From positions 1 through 64,000 of the forward strand of contig JAGWBQ010000011.1 in assembly GCA_021295815.1 (NCBI GenBank): a stretch of DNA of 64,000 nt. The letters run 5' to 3'. The notes under the pieces were generated by a model. It made no database searches. It had not been told where the DNA came from and saw nothing but the letters and a program-made list of their open reading frames with translations. Position 1 is the first letter of the stretch. Every line of letters starts with the position of its first letter. Of this stretch, positions 8,133 through 17,266 are shown in pieces. The stretch is from Gemmatimonadota bacterium (lineage in GTDB: Bacteria > Gemmatimonadota > Gemmatimonadetes > Longimicrobiales > Gaopeijiaceae). The position numbers and the translations under genes are program-made.

Positions 8133-9673
8133 CCTCCTCCGAGATCACCCGCCGCGATTTTCTGGCCCGCGGCTCCGCCGTCGCGGCAGGATTCACCGTG
8201 GTGCCGTCCAAGGTGCTCGGCGGAAGGCGCCAGGCCCCCAGCGACACCTTGGGATTCGCCGTCGTCGGGGCCGGCGGCATGGGGCGGGAGAACGCCCGCG
8301 AACTGGTCCTCTCCGAGCGCCTGGTAGCGGTCTGCGATGTCGATTTCGGCTTCGTCGACAACAAGATCGCCGAACTCGCCGAACGCGACTGGCAACCTGA
8401 TCCCGGTGAGCAGCGCACGCCCGAAGAAGAGGAACGGGCGGAGAAGAACCGGGCCAAGGACGCGGCTCTCGTCGCCCAGTACGCAGGCGCCCGCAAATAC
8501 ACGGACTACCGCGAGATGTTCGCCGACGACCCCGGCATCGACGCCGTGGTGATCGCGACCCCCGACCACACTCATGCGGTCATCGCCGCCGAGGCCATGC
8601 GAGCCGGCAAGCACGTCTACGTTCAAAAGCCTCTCACCCACACGGTCGAGGAGGCCCGCAAGCTCGGCGAGCTCGCCGAGAGCTCCGGGGTGGTGACCCA
8701 GATGGGGAACCAGGGTCACTCGTCGGACGACGCTCGCCTCATAAACGAGTGGGTCCAGGCCGGAGTCATCGGTGCGGTGCGGCAGGTTCACATCTGGACC
8801 GACCGTCCCATCTGGATGTCGGGGCTGCTCCGCCCGGCGCCGATGCCCGAGGATTTCGATCCTCTCTCGAAGGATCGCTCCTGGTGGCCGGGGACGGTTC
8901 GCGACGCCATCTCCTGGGGGCTCTGGGACGACTTCTCCAAGCCGGAGCAGCTCCACTGGGATCTCTTCGTCGGACCGGTCGCGCACGAGGTTCCCTGGCA
9001 TCCCATGTACCATCCCTTTCACTGGAGGGGATGGGTCGACTTCGGCACCGGGGCGCTCGGCGACATGGGAGCTCACCTCGTCGACCATCCGTTCTGGGCC
9101 CTCGACCTGGGCCTGCCCCAGACCGTCGAAGCCACGTCCACGCCCTGGGGAGGCGACGCGAGCGATCCCGTCTCCTTTCCGGTCGCGACCAAGGTGCACT
9201 TCACCTTCGCGAGGCGCGGTCTCATGCCTCCCGTGGAAATGCACTGGTACGACGGCGGCCTCATGCCCAGAAGGCCCGAGGAGCTGCCGCCAGAGGTGGA
9301 GCTGCCACGCGCAGGGGGCGTGATGTTCGTCGGAGAGCGGGGCCTGCTCCTGCACGAGACCTACGGCAGGAACCCTCGCCTCTTCCCGGAGGGGCTGACC
9401 GAGGAAGCGGTATCCGTGCCCGAGAGCTATCCCAGAGTCCCGGACGGCAATCACGAGATGAACTGGGCCGAGGCCTGCAAGGGGAACGGCGAGGCGGTGT
9501 GCCAGTTCCCGTACGCCTCCCGCCTGACCGAGACCATGTTGTTGGCAACGGTCGCGCTGCGAGCGGGACAGGGCTTCCGTATGGAGTACGACGCCGAAAA
9601 CATGCGCGTCACCAACCACGAGAAGGCCAACGAGTATCTGGTGCGCGAGTACAGACAGGGGTGGGCGCTGTGA
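8129..9673 (+). CDS. Tat-exported Gfo/Idh/MocA family oxidoreductase
   Basis: NAD(P)-dependent oxidoreductase of 514 residues. The N-terminus carries the twin-arginine motif [15 protein letters not shown] (about 8-21). The Rossmann motif VVGAGGMG lies at about 45-52, [10 protein letters not shown] at 141-150, and QKPLTH at 166-171 in place of the usual EKP. The C-terminal half contains HYPF-like and [17 protein letters not shown] segments, as in the large secreted branch of the family found next to DUF1080 genes. Tat export means it folds with its cofactor in the cytoplasm. Redox interconversion of keto-sugars is the expected activity. ATGA overlap with the preceding gene indicates translational coupling. 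Confidence 0.85.
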   Translation: MTSSEITRRDFLARGSAVAAGFTVVPSKVLGGRRQAPSDTLGFAVVGAGGMGRENARELVLSERLVAVCDVDFGFVDNKIAELAERDWQPDPGEQRTPEEEERAEKNRAKDAALVAQYAGARKYTDYREMFADDPGIDAVVIATPDHTHAVIAAEAMRAGKHVYVQKPLTHTVEEARKLGELAESSGVVTQMGNQGHSSDDARLINEWVQAGVIGAVRQVHIWTDRPIWMSGLLRPAPMPEDFDPLSKDRSWWPGTVRDAISWGLWDDFSKPEQLHWDLFVGPVAHEVPWHPMYHPFHWRGWVDFGTGALGDMGAHLVDHPFWALDLGLPQTVEATSTPWGGDASDPVSFPVATKVHFTFARRGLMPPVEMHWYDGGLMPRRPEELPPEVELPRAGGVMFVGERGLLLHETYGRNPRLFPEGLTEEAVSVPESYPRVPDGNHEMNWAEACKGNGEAVCQFPYASRLTETMLLATVALRAGQGFRMEYDAENMRVTNHEKANEYLVREYRQGWAL

Positions 9674-9679
9674 GTAGAG

Positions 9680-9695
9680 CGAGTCGAACGACTCG
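9680..9695. repeat. Short perfect hairpin between operon genes
   Basis: CGAGTCG and CGACTCG pair around a two-base AA centre in the 58-base gap between the Gfo/Idh gene and the isomerase gene. No T-run follows, so it is not an obvious intrinsic terminator. It may stabilise or process the polycistronic mRNA. Confidence 0.35.
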
Positions 9696-9731
9696 GGCCC
9701 CGCGCGTGCAAGCGAATCGAACGGAGGCAAG

Positions 9732-10667
9732 ATGATCGACAGACGCGACTTCCTCGGGCTTGCGAGCGGGGTGGTTCTGCCCGCCGCAGCCGTGTCGGTG
9801 ACGACCCTTCGGCTCACCGCCGCGGAGAGGACCGCAGGCGACCCGGGCTTTCGCGACCCGACCGCCCGCAACGCAACTCATGGCGGTCCGGCCGCTCGCG
9901 ACCCGGCGCTCCCGGCAGCCGTCGGCATCCAGCTCTACACGCTGCGCTCGCTGATGAGCGAAGATCCCGTGCCGGTGCTGGCGGAGCTCTCCGCCATCGG
10001 CTACGAGGAGGTGGAGCTCGCGGGCGCCTACGGACGCTCCGCCCGAGAGCTGCGCTTCATGCTCGACGACGTCGGCCTCAGGGCCACTTCGGGCCACCAG
10101 AGCCTGGAAACGGTACGCACGGGTTGGGACCAGGCGCTCGAAGACGCCCAGGAGTTGGGGCAGCGCCTGATCGTCGTGCCCTCGCTTCCCGGAGACGAGC
10201 GCGACGCCGAGGGGCTGAGACGCGTCTCCGACGACTTCAACCGTGCCGGTGAAGCGGCCTCCCGGGCGGGGATCCGTTTCGGATACCACAACCACGACTG
10301 GGAGCTGCGGCGGCAGCCGGACGGCCTCGTGCCCATGGACCTTCTGCTCGCCGGGACCGATCCCGCCCTTGTGGACTGGCAGATGGACATCTACTGGATG
10401 TTCCACGGAGGCGCGGATCCGGTCGACTACCTCGCCCGCCATCCCGGACGGGTGACGAGCTTCCACGTCAAGGATCGCGACGCGGACGGGGCGATGGTGG
10501 ACGTGGGCGCCGGCGTGGTCGACTTCACCGAGATATTCCGCGCAGCCGGCGATGGATTCGCCCACGCCTACGTCGAGCACGACTCTCCCCCCGATCCCAT
10601 GGAAACCGCCAGAACCAGCTTCAGCTCGCTGCGGGCGACGCTCGACAGTATGGGGATGCGGCCGTGA
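9732..10667 (+). CDS. Tat-exported sugar phosphate isomerase/epimerase-like TIM-barrel protein
   Basis: Protein of 311 residues in the xylose-isomerase-like TIM-barrel superfamily (AP endonuclease 2 family). The N-terminus has a Tat motif, DRRDFLGLASG. The barrel contains GIQLYTLRSLM, GYEEVELAGAYG, GYHNHDWEL (metal-binding His region), VDWQMDIYWMFHGG, SFHVKDRD and YVEHDSPPDP. These patterns match secreted isomerases co-located with Gfo/Idh and DUF1080 genes; recent work links such enzymes to processing of 3-keto-glycosides. GGAGG lies just before the ATG. The next gene begins about 20 bases after the stop, through a small tandem duplication. Confidence 0.8.
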   Translation: MIDRRDFLGLASGVVLPAAAVSVTTLRLTAAERTAGDPGFRDPTARNATHGGPAARDPALPAAVGIQLYTLRSLMSEDPVPVLAELSAIGYEEVELAGAYGRSARELRFMLDDVGLRATSGHQSLETVRTGWDQALEDAQELGQRLIVVPSLPGDERDAEGLRRVSDDFNRAGEAASRAGIRFGYHNHDWELRRQPDGLVPMDLLLAGTDPALVDWQMDIYWMFHGGADPVDYLARHPGRVTSFHVKDRDADGAMVDVGAGVVDFTEIFRAAGDGFAHAYVEHDSPPDPMETARTSFSSLRATLDSMGMRP

Positions 10668-10691
10668 GCAGCATGAGAGTGCGGCCGTGAG
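10656..10691 (+). repeat. 13-bp tandem duplication spanning a stop/start junction
   Basis: ATGCGGCCGTGAG at 10656-10668 is repeated as GTGCGGCCGTGAG at 10679-10691. The first copy holds the TGA stop of the isomerase gene and the second holds the GTG start of the GMC gene. A 23-base duplication probably created the present spacing. Confidence 0.6.
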
Positions 10692-12465
10692 GCAGGCTCA
10701 GGACTACGATGCCGTAATAGTCGGGTCAGGCGCCGCAGGCGGGATGTGCGCCTACGTTCTCGCGTGTTCCGGACTCAGGGTGCTCATGCTCGAGGCCGGA
10801 CGCGACTACGATCCGGTGACCGAAACCCCCATGTTCCAGACGCCCGCCGACGCGCCGCTGAGGGGCGCCGGGACTCCGGAAAAGCCTTTCGGATTTTACG
10901 ACGCCACGGTCGACGGAGGCTGGCAGGTCCCCGGCGAGCCCTACGCGAGCGCACCCGGCACCGACTTCCGGTGGTGGCGGGCCCGAATGCTGGGCGGACG
11001 CACCAACCACTGGGGGCGCATTTCCTTGCGCATGGGCGAGTACGACTTCAAGCCGCGCTCGCGGGACGGTCTGGGAGCCGACTGGCCGATGGAGTACGAC
11101 GACCTCGCGCCCTATTACGACAAGACCGAGGCCCTCATTGGGGTCTACGGCTCCAACGAAGGACTGGAAAACACTCCGAACTCCTCTCCGGGCGTGCTGC
11201 TGCCTCCGCCCGCACCGCGCGCCGAGGAGATGCTCGCTCAAGCCCGATGCCGAGAGCTCGGCATCCCCGTCATACCGGCCCATTTGGCGATCCTTACCAG
11301 GAGACTCGACGCCGCTCGGATCTCTCGCGAGCTGTGGCCCAACAACGCAACGGCCCGGCGGGTGACCGAGGAGTCGATGAACCGGAGGGCGGCGTGCTAC
11401 TACGCGACGCCTTGCGGACGCGGCTGCTCGATCAGGGCGAACTTCCAGTCTCCCACCGTCCTGATTCCACCCGCACTGGCGACCGGCAATCTGGACGTGA
11501 TCACCGACGCGATGGTGCGCGAGGTCACGGTGGGCCCCGACGGAAGAGCCGACGGCGTTCACTACGTCGACAAGACCACGGGGCTCGACGAGCGCGCGAC
11601 GGGAAGGACGGTGATCCTGGCTGCGAGCGCGTGCGAGACGGCGCGCATACTCCTCAACTCGAAGAGCGGTCTCTTCCCCGACGGGCTGGCCAACGGCAGC
11701 GGTCTGGTCGGCAAATACGTCATGGATACGGTGGGCGCGGGCGTAGGTGGGCAGATTCCCGCGCTTGAGAACATGCCGCCGCACAACGCCGACGGCGCGT
11801 CGGCCATGCACGTCTACATGCCGTGGTGGCTCTACGGCGAGCAGGCTGCGGGAAGGCTCGATTTCGCGCGCGGCTACCACATCGAGTTCGGCGGCGGACG
11901 CAAGATGCCGGGTTTCGGGTTCATGGGCGGACTCGCGGGCTTCACCGACGGAGCCTACGGCCGCCGTTTCAAGGAGGAGTGCCGGCGCTACTACGGATCC
12001 TTCATCCGGTTCGACGGGCGCGGCGAGATGATCCCCAACGAAGATTCCTACTGCGAGATCGACCCCGACGGTGTCGACCAGTGGGGCATCCCGACCCTCC
12101 GCTTCCACTGGAAGTGGTCGGACCACGAGCTCAACCAGGCTCGCCACATGCAGCGTACGTTCGCCTCCGTCATCGAAGCGATGGGAGGACGGGTCACCAG
12201 TTCCGTACACGACGACGGAGCTCGCGCGATCGCCGCGCCCGGCGTCATCATTCACGAGGTCGGCGGCGCCCGCATGGGTGCGGACCCGTCGGAGTCGGTG
12301 GTCAACGAGTTCTGCCAGTCGTGGGAGGTCGACAACCTCTTCGTGACCGACGGCGCCTGCTTCGTCTCCAACGCCGACAAGAACCCGACCCTGTCGATCA
12401 TGGCGGTCGCCTGGCGAGCGTCCGAGTACATCGCGAGCGAAATGACCGCGAGGAGCATCCGATGA
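10687..12465 (+). CDS. GMC-family FAD-dependent sugar dehydrogenase, large subunit
   Basis: Flavoprotein of 592 residues. The FAD-binding VIVGSGAAGGM is at about 10-20 and the ADP-binding LEAGRDYDP follows at about 37-45. GGRTNHWGRISLRM matches the GMC signature region. The C-terminal domain has IIHEVGGARMGADP and FVTDGACFVSNADKNPTLSIM, where the catalytic His/Asn pair sits. No export signal is visible; such subunits are carried out by the Tat signal of their small partner, which is the next gene with a 4-base overlap. Related complexes oxidise glucose, gluconate, fructose or the C3 hydroxyl of glycosides. A cytochrome subunit is absent here. The GTG start is inferred; in-frame sequence upstream overlaps the isomerase gene. 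Confidence 0.85.
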   Translation: MRQAQDYDAVIVGSGAAGGMCAYVLACSGLRVLMLEAGRDYDPVTETPMFQTPADAPLRGAGTPEKPFGFYDATVDGGWQVPGEPYASAPGTDFRWWRARMLGGRTNHWGRISLRMGEYDFKPRSRDGLGADWPMEYDDLAPYYDKTEALIGVYGSNEGLENTPNSSPGVLLPPPAPRAEEMLAQARCRELGIPVIPAHLAILTRRLDAARISRELWPNNATARRVTEESMNRRAACYYATPCGRGCSIRANFQSPTVLIPPALATGNLDVITDAMVREVTVGPDGRADGVHYVDKTTGLDERATGRTVILAASACETARILLNSKSGLFPDGLANGSGLVGKYVMDTVGAGVGGQIPALENMPPHNADGASAMHVYMPWWLYGEQAAGRLDFARGYHIEFGGGRKMPGFGFMGGLAGFTDGAYGRRFKEECRRYYGSFIRFDGRGEMIPNEDSYCEIDPDGVDQWGIPTLRFHWKWSDHELNQARHMQRTFASVIEAMGGRVTSSVHDDGARAIAAPGVIIHEVGGARMGADPSESVVNEFCQSWEVDNLFVTDGACFVSNADKNPTLSIMAVAWRASEYIASEMTARSIR

Positions 12466-13259
12466 CCGAGCTTCCGGTCAGAACGAACCCCGAGGACGCC
12501 CCGGGAGGCAAGCGCACCGACGAGGCCGAATCCGCCTGCTCGGCTCCGAACGCGGTGGATCGCCGTCACGCCATCAAGATCATGGCCCTCGCGGCCGCGA
12601 CCCCAGGTCTTGCGAGCTGCACCGTGGACGGCGGCAACGGAAGCGAAGGCGGAGGCGATCCCGTCACGGACGGAGGAGACGTCGTCGCCGATACCCCGAA
12701 CCCGGCGTCCAACCCGAAGGCGCGGGGAGACGCCTGGGACCCCGACCTGATCGACCCGGTCATCCCTTGGGATCTCGAGCTCGAGGACGACGAACTCGCC
12801 TCGCTCGCGGTTCTCTGCGACCTCATCCTGCCCGCCGATGAACGCTCGCCCTCGGCGAGCTCGCTCGGCGCGCACGACTTCATCAACGAGTGGGTCTCCG
12901 CGCCCTACGAGGGGAACGGCGACGATCTCGTCCTGGTCCGCGGCGGGCTGCGCTGGCTCGATCGCGAATCGACGCGCAGATTCGGCGACCCCTCCCGCCC
13001 CGGCTCGGGACCGCGCTTCCGCGATCTCCCGATCGAGCGACGGACCGCCATCTGCGACGACATCTGCTACGCGGAGACCGCCCCGCCCGGCTTCGAATTC
13101 GCGGCCCGCTTCTTCGACCGGGTCCGCTTCCTCGCCTCGACAGCCTTCTGGACCACTCCGGAAGGGATGGACGATCTCCAATACGTGGGCAACGTGCCCA
13201 TCCCGACCTGGGATCCGCCCCCGGACGAGGTCCTGCGTCACATCGGACTGCTCCCATGA
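12462..13259 (+). CDS. Gluconate 2-dehydrogenase subunit 3 family protein (Tat lipoprotein)
   Basis: Protein of 265 residues. RRHAIKIMALAAATPGLASC (34-53) combines a twin-arginine motif with a lipobox Cys. A low-complexity Gly/Asp/Glu linker follows, then the family core: LASLAVLCDLILPADERSPSA, HDFINEWVSAPYEG and AICDDICY. The subunit chaperones and exports the GMC flavosubunit and may help couple it to electron acceptors. It overlaps the GMC stop (ATGA) and the MFS start (ATGA), so the three are translated as one block. An exported, membrane-anchored dehydrogenase facing the periplasm is the natural reading. Confidence 0.85.
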   Translation: MTELPVRTNPEDAPGGKRTDEAESACSAPNAVDRRHAIKIMALAAATPGLASCTVDGGNGSEGGGDPVTDGGDVVADTPNPASNPKARGDAWDPDLIDPVIPWDLELEDDELASLAVLCDLILPADERSPSASSLGAHDFINEWVSAPYEGNGDDLVLVRGGLRWLDRESTRRFGDPSRPGSGPRFRDLPIERRTAICDDICYAETAPPGFEFAARFFDRVRFLASTAFWTTPEGMDDLQYVGNVPIPTWDPPPDEVLRHIGLLP

Positions 13260-14764
13260 ACCTTTCCTCCCCCGCCTCGCCCGCCCCCGACGCCGCCCGT
13301 CTATTTAGAGGAAGCTGCGTAGCCCTCATCTCCACCTCGGTGGCGTTCGTGACTGTCAGCGCGATCATGTTCGAGCTCACCCGGGAATTCGGGCTGTCGG
13401 TCGGAACCGTCGGCTGGATAGGCGGCGCGGCGATCTGGGGCTTCGCGCTCTCGCAGGTGGTCTTCGCTCCGCTCGCGGACAAGTGGGGGATGCGCACCCT
13501 CCTGCGCATGGCCTTCGTCGGCCACATTCTGGGCACGCTCGTCATGATCTCGGCGGTCTGGTTCGCCGGTGCGCCCACTCTGCCGCTCTTCGTCGGCGCG
13601 CTCTTTCTCGCGATGGCGAACGGCCTTGTGGAGGCGGCCTGCAATCCCCTCGTGGCCGCACTCTATCCCGACGACAAGACGGTCAGGCTCAATCGATTCC
13701 ACGTCTGGTTCCCCGGCGGCATCGTGCTGGGCGGCCTGGCGGCCTACGGCATCGATCAGCTCGGAGCCTTCGACCAGACCTGGCACGTCAAGCTCGCCCT
13801 GATCCTCGTCCCGACCTTCGTCTACGGCCACCTGCTCTGGCGAGAGCCCTTCCCCGCCACCGAGGGCGTGCGTTCCGGGATCTCGATGGGAGAGATGTTC
13901 AAGGCGACCTTCACCTCCCCGCTAATGTGGGTGCTGCTGGTCGCGATGGCGATGACCGCGTCGGTGGAACTGGGGCCGGGCCGGTGGATTCCGGCGTTCC
14001 TGGAGGCGGGCGGCATGGAGGGGATCCTGGTTCTGGTCTGGATCAACGGTCTCATGGCCGTTCTTCGCTCGACCGCGGGCACGTTCGTCCGTCGACTCTC
14101 GCCTACCGGGGTGCTGCTCGCGTCGGCGGCGCTCTCCGGTCTGGGTCTGCTCGCGCTCAGCCGGTTCACCGACACCTTCGCCGTCTTCTTCGCGGCGACC
14201 GTCTTCGCGTTCGGCGTCTGCTACTTCTGGCCCACCATGCTTGGTGTGGTCTCCGAGCGGGTGCCCCGGAGCGGTGCCCTGGGGCTGGGGCTCATGGGCA
14301 CCGTGGGGATGGCGGTGGTCGGGCTGGTGACCACGCCTCAGATGGGACGCGTGTCCGACCAGGTGGGCCACGACGAGCTTCCGGTGGTCGAAACGGCGTC
14401 GTTGCTCGGTGAGGTCGAGACGGTGTTCGCGGGCCGGGCCAACGCCGATCCGGCGGTCGCGGCGGCTGACGGCGTGCTGGACGAGTACCGGAGTTCGGGC
14501 GAACTCCCGCCGGTGGAGACCGCCCAGGCCCTGCGAGTCGTCATCAATGTCGGCGGGACCGCGACCGGCGACGACGCCGGCTCGTTGGTCGAGCTTTCGG
14601 ATCGGGCCGGAGCGTTGCTCGGGCCGGCCGAGGCTGTGGGAGGTCGGGCCGCATTTCTCTTCCTGCTGCCGCTCTGCGGGGCGCTCGTGCTGATCTTCGG
14701 CGGTCTCTACCTGCGCGATCGGGCCGCAGGCGGCTATCGACGAGAAAAGCTCGAGGCCGCATAG
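13256..14764 (+). CDS. MFS transporter with a large extra-membrane insertion near the C-terminus
   Basis: Transporter of 502 residues with about 12 membrane segments; conserved features include FAPLADKWGMR (loop 2-3) and GLVEAACNPLVAALYPDDKT. Between the last two hydrophobic segments (from PQMGRVSD at about 363 to GGRAAFLFLLPL at about 464) lies a roughly 100-residue hydrophilic, Asp/Glu-rich stretch, much longer than the loop in typical members. Its position after Tat-exported oxidoreductases and before cytoplasmic paralogues suggests it imports the oxidised sugar product. Substrate is inference from context only. The start overlaps the preceding stop. Confidence 0.8.
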   Translation: MNLSSPASPAPDAARLFRGSCVALISTSVAFVTVSAIMFELTREFGLSVGTVGWIGGAAIWGFALSQVVFAPLADKWGMRTLLRMAFVGHILGTLVMISAVWFAGAPTLPLFVGALFLAMANGLVEAACNPLVAALYPDDKTVRLNRFHVWFPGGIVLGGLAAYGIDQLGAFDQTWHVKLALILVPTFVYGHLLWREPFPATEGVRSGISMGEMFKATFTSPLMWVLLVAMAMTASVELGPGRWIPAFLEAGGMEGILVLVWINGLMAVLRSTAGTFVRRLSPTGVLLASAALSGLGLLALSRFTDTFAVFFAATVFAFGVCYFWPTMLGVVSERVPRSGALGLGLMGTVGMAVVGLVTTPQMGRVSDQVGHDELPVVETASLLGEVETVFAGRANADPAVAAADGVLDEYRSSGELPPVETAQALRVVINVGGTATGDDAGSLVELSDRAGALLGPAEAVGGRAAFLFLLPLCGALVLIFGGLYLRDRAAGGYRREKLEAA

Positions 14765-14781
14765 AACTAGCCGCACAACCC

Positions 14782-16080
14782 ATGCGCCGCCGATTGCGCT
14801 ACGGGATGGTGGGAGGCGGTCCCGGAGCTTTCATCGGGAGCGTTCACCGGATGGCGCTCGCCCTCGACGGCGGCTTCGAGCTGGCCGCCGGAGCGTTTTC
14901 CGCCTCTTCCGAACGTTCGAGGGCAGCTGGCGCCGAGCTCGGTCTCGCAAGGGAACGGACCTACGCGAGCTTCACCGAGATGGCGGAGGCGGAAGCCGGG
15001 TCCGACTCCGAACGGCGCATCGACCTTGCGGTGATCGTAACCCCGAATCACCTCCACACCGCCGCAGCGGCCGCGTTCCTGGAGCGGGGCGTCGCGGTCG
15101 CCTGCGACAAGCCGCTCGCCACCCGACTCGAGGACGCGGAGAAGCTCGTGAAGCTGGCGGCGGGCAGGCGACGGTACGGAGATCCCGCACCTGATCCGAC
15201 CTCACCAGGTGCACGTTCGCTTCCTCTCGGGATGGTCACGTACAACTACTCCGGTTATCCGATGGTGAAGGAGGCTCGCGCGCTCGTCCGCACCGGGCGG
15301 ATCGGCGAGGTGCGCAAGGTGATCGTCGAGTACGTCCAGGGTTGGCTCGCCAACCTGCTCGAGGCACCCGAAAACGCCGGCGAGCCCGGGTTCAAGCAGG
15401 CCGAATGGCGCTCAGACCCCACGCGCGGCGGCCCTTCGCCCGTGCTCGGGGACATCGGCACGCACGCCCATCACCTGCTCCGCTACGTCACCGGCCTCGA
15501 ACCCGAACGGATCTTCGCCAAGCTGAGCGCGCAGGTGCCCGGCCGGCTGGTGCACGACGACGCCACCGTTCTCCTCGAACTCGCGGGCGGAGCTACCGGC
15601 CTGCTCCACGCTTCCCAGGTGGCCACCGGTGAACGCAATCACCTGCGGATCCGCGTCTACGGGAGCGAGGGCGGGATCGACTGGCGCCAGGAGACCCCCG
15701 AAGAGCTGCGCCTGCTGAAGCCGGACGGGTCGACGACCGTGCTTCACCGGGCCGCCGGCGCTACCTCCCCGGCAGCGGGACGGGCCTCGCGGCTGCCCGG
15801 CGGACATCCCGAGGGTTTCATCGAGGGTTTCGCCAACCTTTACGCGGCGTTCGGCGCAGACCTGCGGCGTGACCGCACGGCACCGGAGAACTCGTCACCA
15901 GACGAGCGCCGGTCCGACGAAGAGACCGACTATCCCACCTTCGAGGACGGCGCGGCCGGAGTGCGCTTCGTGGAGCAAGCCGTGGAGAGCGCCGAGAGCG
16001 GCAATTGGGTGGACGCGGGGGCCGTTTTCCCGGACGGACCGACGGACAGGTCGCCGGACACCAGCAGGGATTCGCCGTAA
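14782..16080 (+). CDS. Gfo/Idh/MocA family oxidoreductase (cytoplasmic)
   Basis: Protein of 432 residues without any signal peptide, unlike the paralogue at 8129. The Rossmann segment reads [12 protein letters not shown] at about 9-20, [13 protein letters not shown] follows, then [15 protein letters not shown], where the catalytic lysine of the family sits. The C-terminal half has [17 protein letters not shown], a typical substrate-pocket motif with histidines, and YGSEGGIDW. It starts 17 bases after the MFS stop, so it is probably in the same operon. Expected role: NAD(P)-linked reduction or oxidation of the imported keto-sugar. Confidence 0.85.
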   Translation: MRRRLRYGMVGGGPGAFIGSVHRMALALDGGFELAAGAFSASSERSRAAGAELGLARERTYASFTEMAEAEAGSDSERRIDLAVIVTPNHLHTAAAAAFLERGVAVACDKPLATRLEDAEKLVKLAAGRRRYGDPAPDPTSPGARSLPLGMVTYNYSGYPMVKEARALVRTGRIGEVRKVIVEYVQGWLANLLEAPENAGEPGFKQAEWRSDPTRGGPSPVLGDIGTHAHHLLRYVTGLEPERIFAKLSAQVPGRLVHDDATVLLELAGGATGLLHASQVATGERNHLRIRVYGSEGGIDWRQETPEELRLLKPDGSTTVLHRAAGATSPAAGRASRLPGGHPEGFIEGFANLYAAFGADLRRDRTAPENSSPDERRSDEETDYPTFEDGAAGVRFVEQAVESAESGNWVDAGAVFPDGPTDRSPDTSRDSP

Positions 16081-16184
16081 TGGTCCGCAGCGGAGTACCG
16101 GCCGAGACTCCTGAGCGAGCGCGGCGTCCGCCCATCGAGCATGCCTAGGTCGCAACCCCGGCCACCTTCACCTAACAGTCCGCC

Positions 16185-17201
16185 ATGTCCAATCGACCCC
16201 GCTCCCGCCGCCCCGTCACCCTTTTCACAGGTCAGTGGGCCGACCTGTCGCTCGCCAAGCTGGCGCCGATGGCCGCATCATGGGGATTCGACGGACTCGA
16301 ACTCGCCTGCTGGGGAGACCATGTGGATGTCGAGCGCGCCGCTGCGGATTCCGACTACTGCGAGGAGAAGCGCGACCTGCTCCGGTCCTGCGGCCTCGGG
16401 CTGTGGGCCATCGGGAATCACCTGGTCGGACAGGCCGTATGCGATCCGTTGGACGACCGCCACCGCAGCATCCTCCCGCCCCGGGTCTGGGGCGGCGGCG
16501 ATCCTAGCGGCGTGCGCGACCGCGCGATCCGAGAAATGAAGCTCACCGCCCGGGCCGCCGCCAACCTGGGTGTGAAGGTGGTCACCGGATTCACGGGCTC
16601 CCCGATCTGGCACCTCCTCTACTCCTTTCCGCCGGTTCCCGGCGCCACGATCGAGGAAGGCTTCCGGGAGTTCGCCCGTCTGTGGCGGCCCATCCTCGAC
16701 GAGTTCGAGGAGTGCGATGTCGCCTTTGCGCTGGAAGTGCATCCGACCGAGATCGCATTCGACTCGGTCACCGCCGCAAGAGCTCTCGATCACCTCGACC
16801 ACCACGCGGCCTTCCGTTTCAACTTCGACCCGAGTCATCTCGCCTACCAGGGCGTGGACCCTGCCGATTTCGTCCTCCGCTTCGGCGATCGGATCAGCCA
16901 CGTGCATGTGAAGGACGTCTGGTGGTCGGACGCTCCCGGCAAGAGCGGGGTCTTCGGCGGCCACCTTCCCTTCGGCCATCGTGATCGCCACTGGGACTTC
17001 CGTTCGCCGGGCCGAGGCAAGGTCGACTTCGAGGAGATTTTCCGCGCCCTTCACCGGGTCGGTTACGAGGGACCGCTTTCCGTCGAGTGGGAGGACTCCC
17101 TCATGGACAGGGAGCACGGCGCCGCCGAGGCGCTTCGCTTCGTGCGCGACCTCGATTTTCCGGGGTCCGACGTGGCTTTCGACGACGCCTTCAGCGGTTA
17201 G
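16185..17201 (+). CDS. Sugar phosphate isomerase/epimerase-like TIM-barrel protein (cytoplasmic)
   Basis: Protein of 338 residues, no signal peptide. Barrel motifs: [73 protein letters not shown]-type segment at about 242-247, and [19 protein letters not shown]. The conserved Glu, Asp, His and Glu positions fit the divalent-metal site of the xylose-isomerase-like family. It is the last plus-strand gene before a convergent multicopper oxidase and lies 104 bases after the oxidoreductase, so it may be the operon's last gene. Probable partner of the cytoplasmic Gfo/Idh protein. Confidence 0.85.
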   Translation: MSNRPRSRRPVTLFTGQWADLSLAKLAPMAASWGFDGLELACWGDHVDVERAAADSDYCEEKRDLLRSCGLGLWAIGNHLVGQAVCDPLDDRHRSILPPRVWGGGDPSGVRDRAIREMKLTARAAANLGVKVVTGFTGSPIWHLLYSFPPVPGATIEEGFREFARLWRPILDEFEECDVAFALEVHPTEIAFDSVTAARALDHLDHHAAFRFNFDPSHLAYQGVDPADFVLRFGDRISHVHVKDVWWSDAPGKSGVFGGHLPFGHRDRHWDFRSPGRGKVDFEEIFRALHRVGYEGPLSVEWEDSLMDREHGAAEALRFVRDLDFPGSDVAFDDAFSG

Positions 17202-17230
17202 CGGTCCGCGGACAAAGCCTCCCGCGGTCT

Positions 17231-17245
17231 TCGAGCGAGTTTCGC
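17231..17245 (-). repeat. Copy of the CGAAACTCG intergenic repeat
   Basis: On the minus strand this reads GGCGAAACTCGCTCGAAG, matching the core of copies at 38777, 42767 and 58603. It lies in the 65-base gap between two convergent genes, like two of the other three copies. Confidence 0.5.
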
Positions 17246-17266
17246 CACGGGCCGTCAGGGTCCGCG

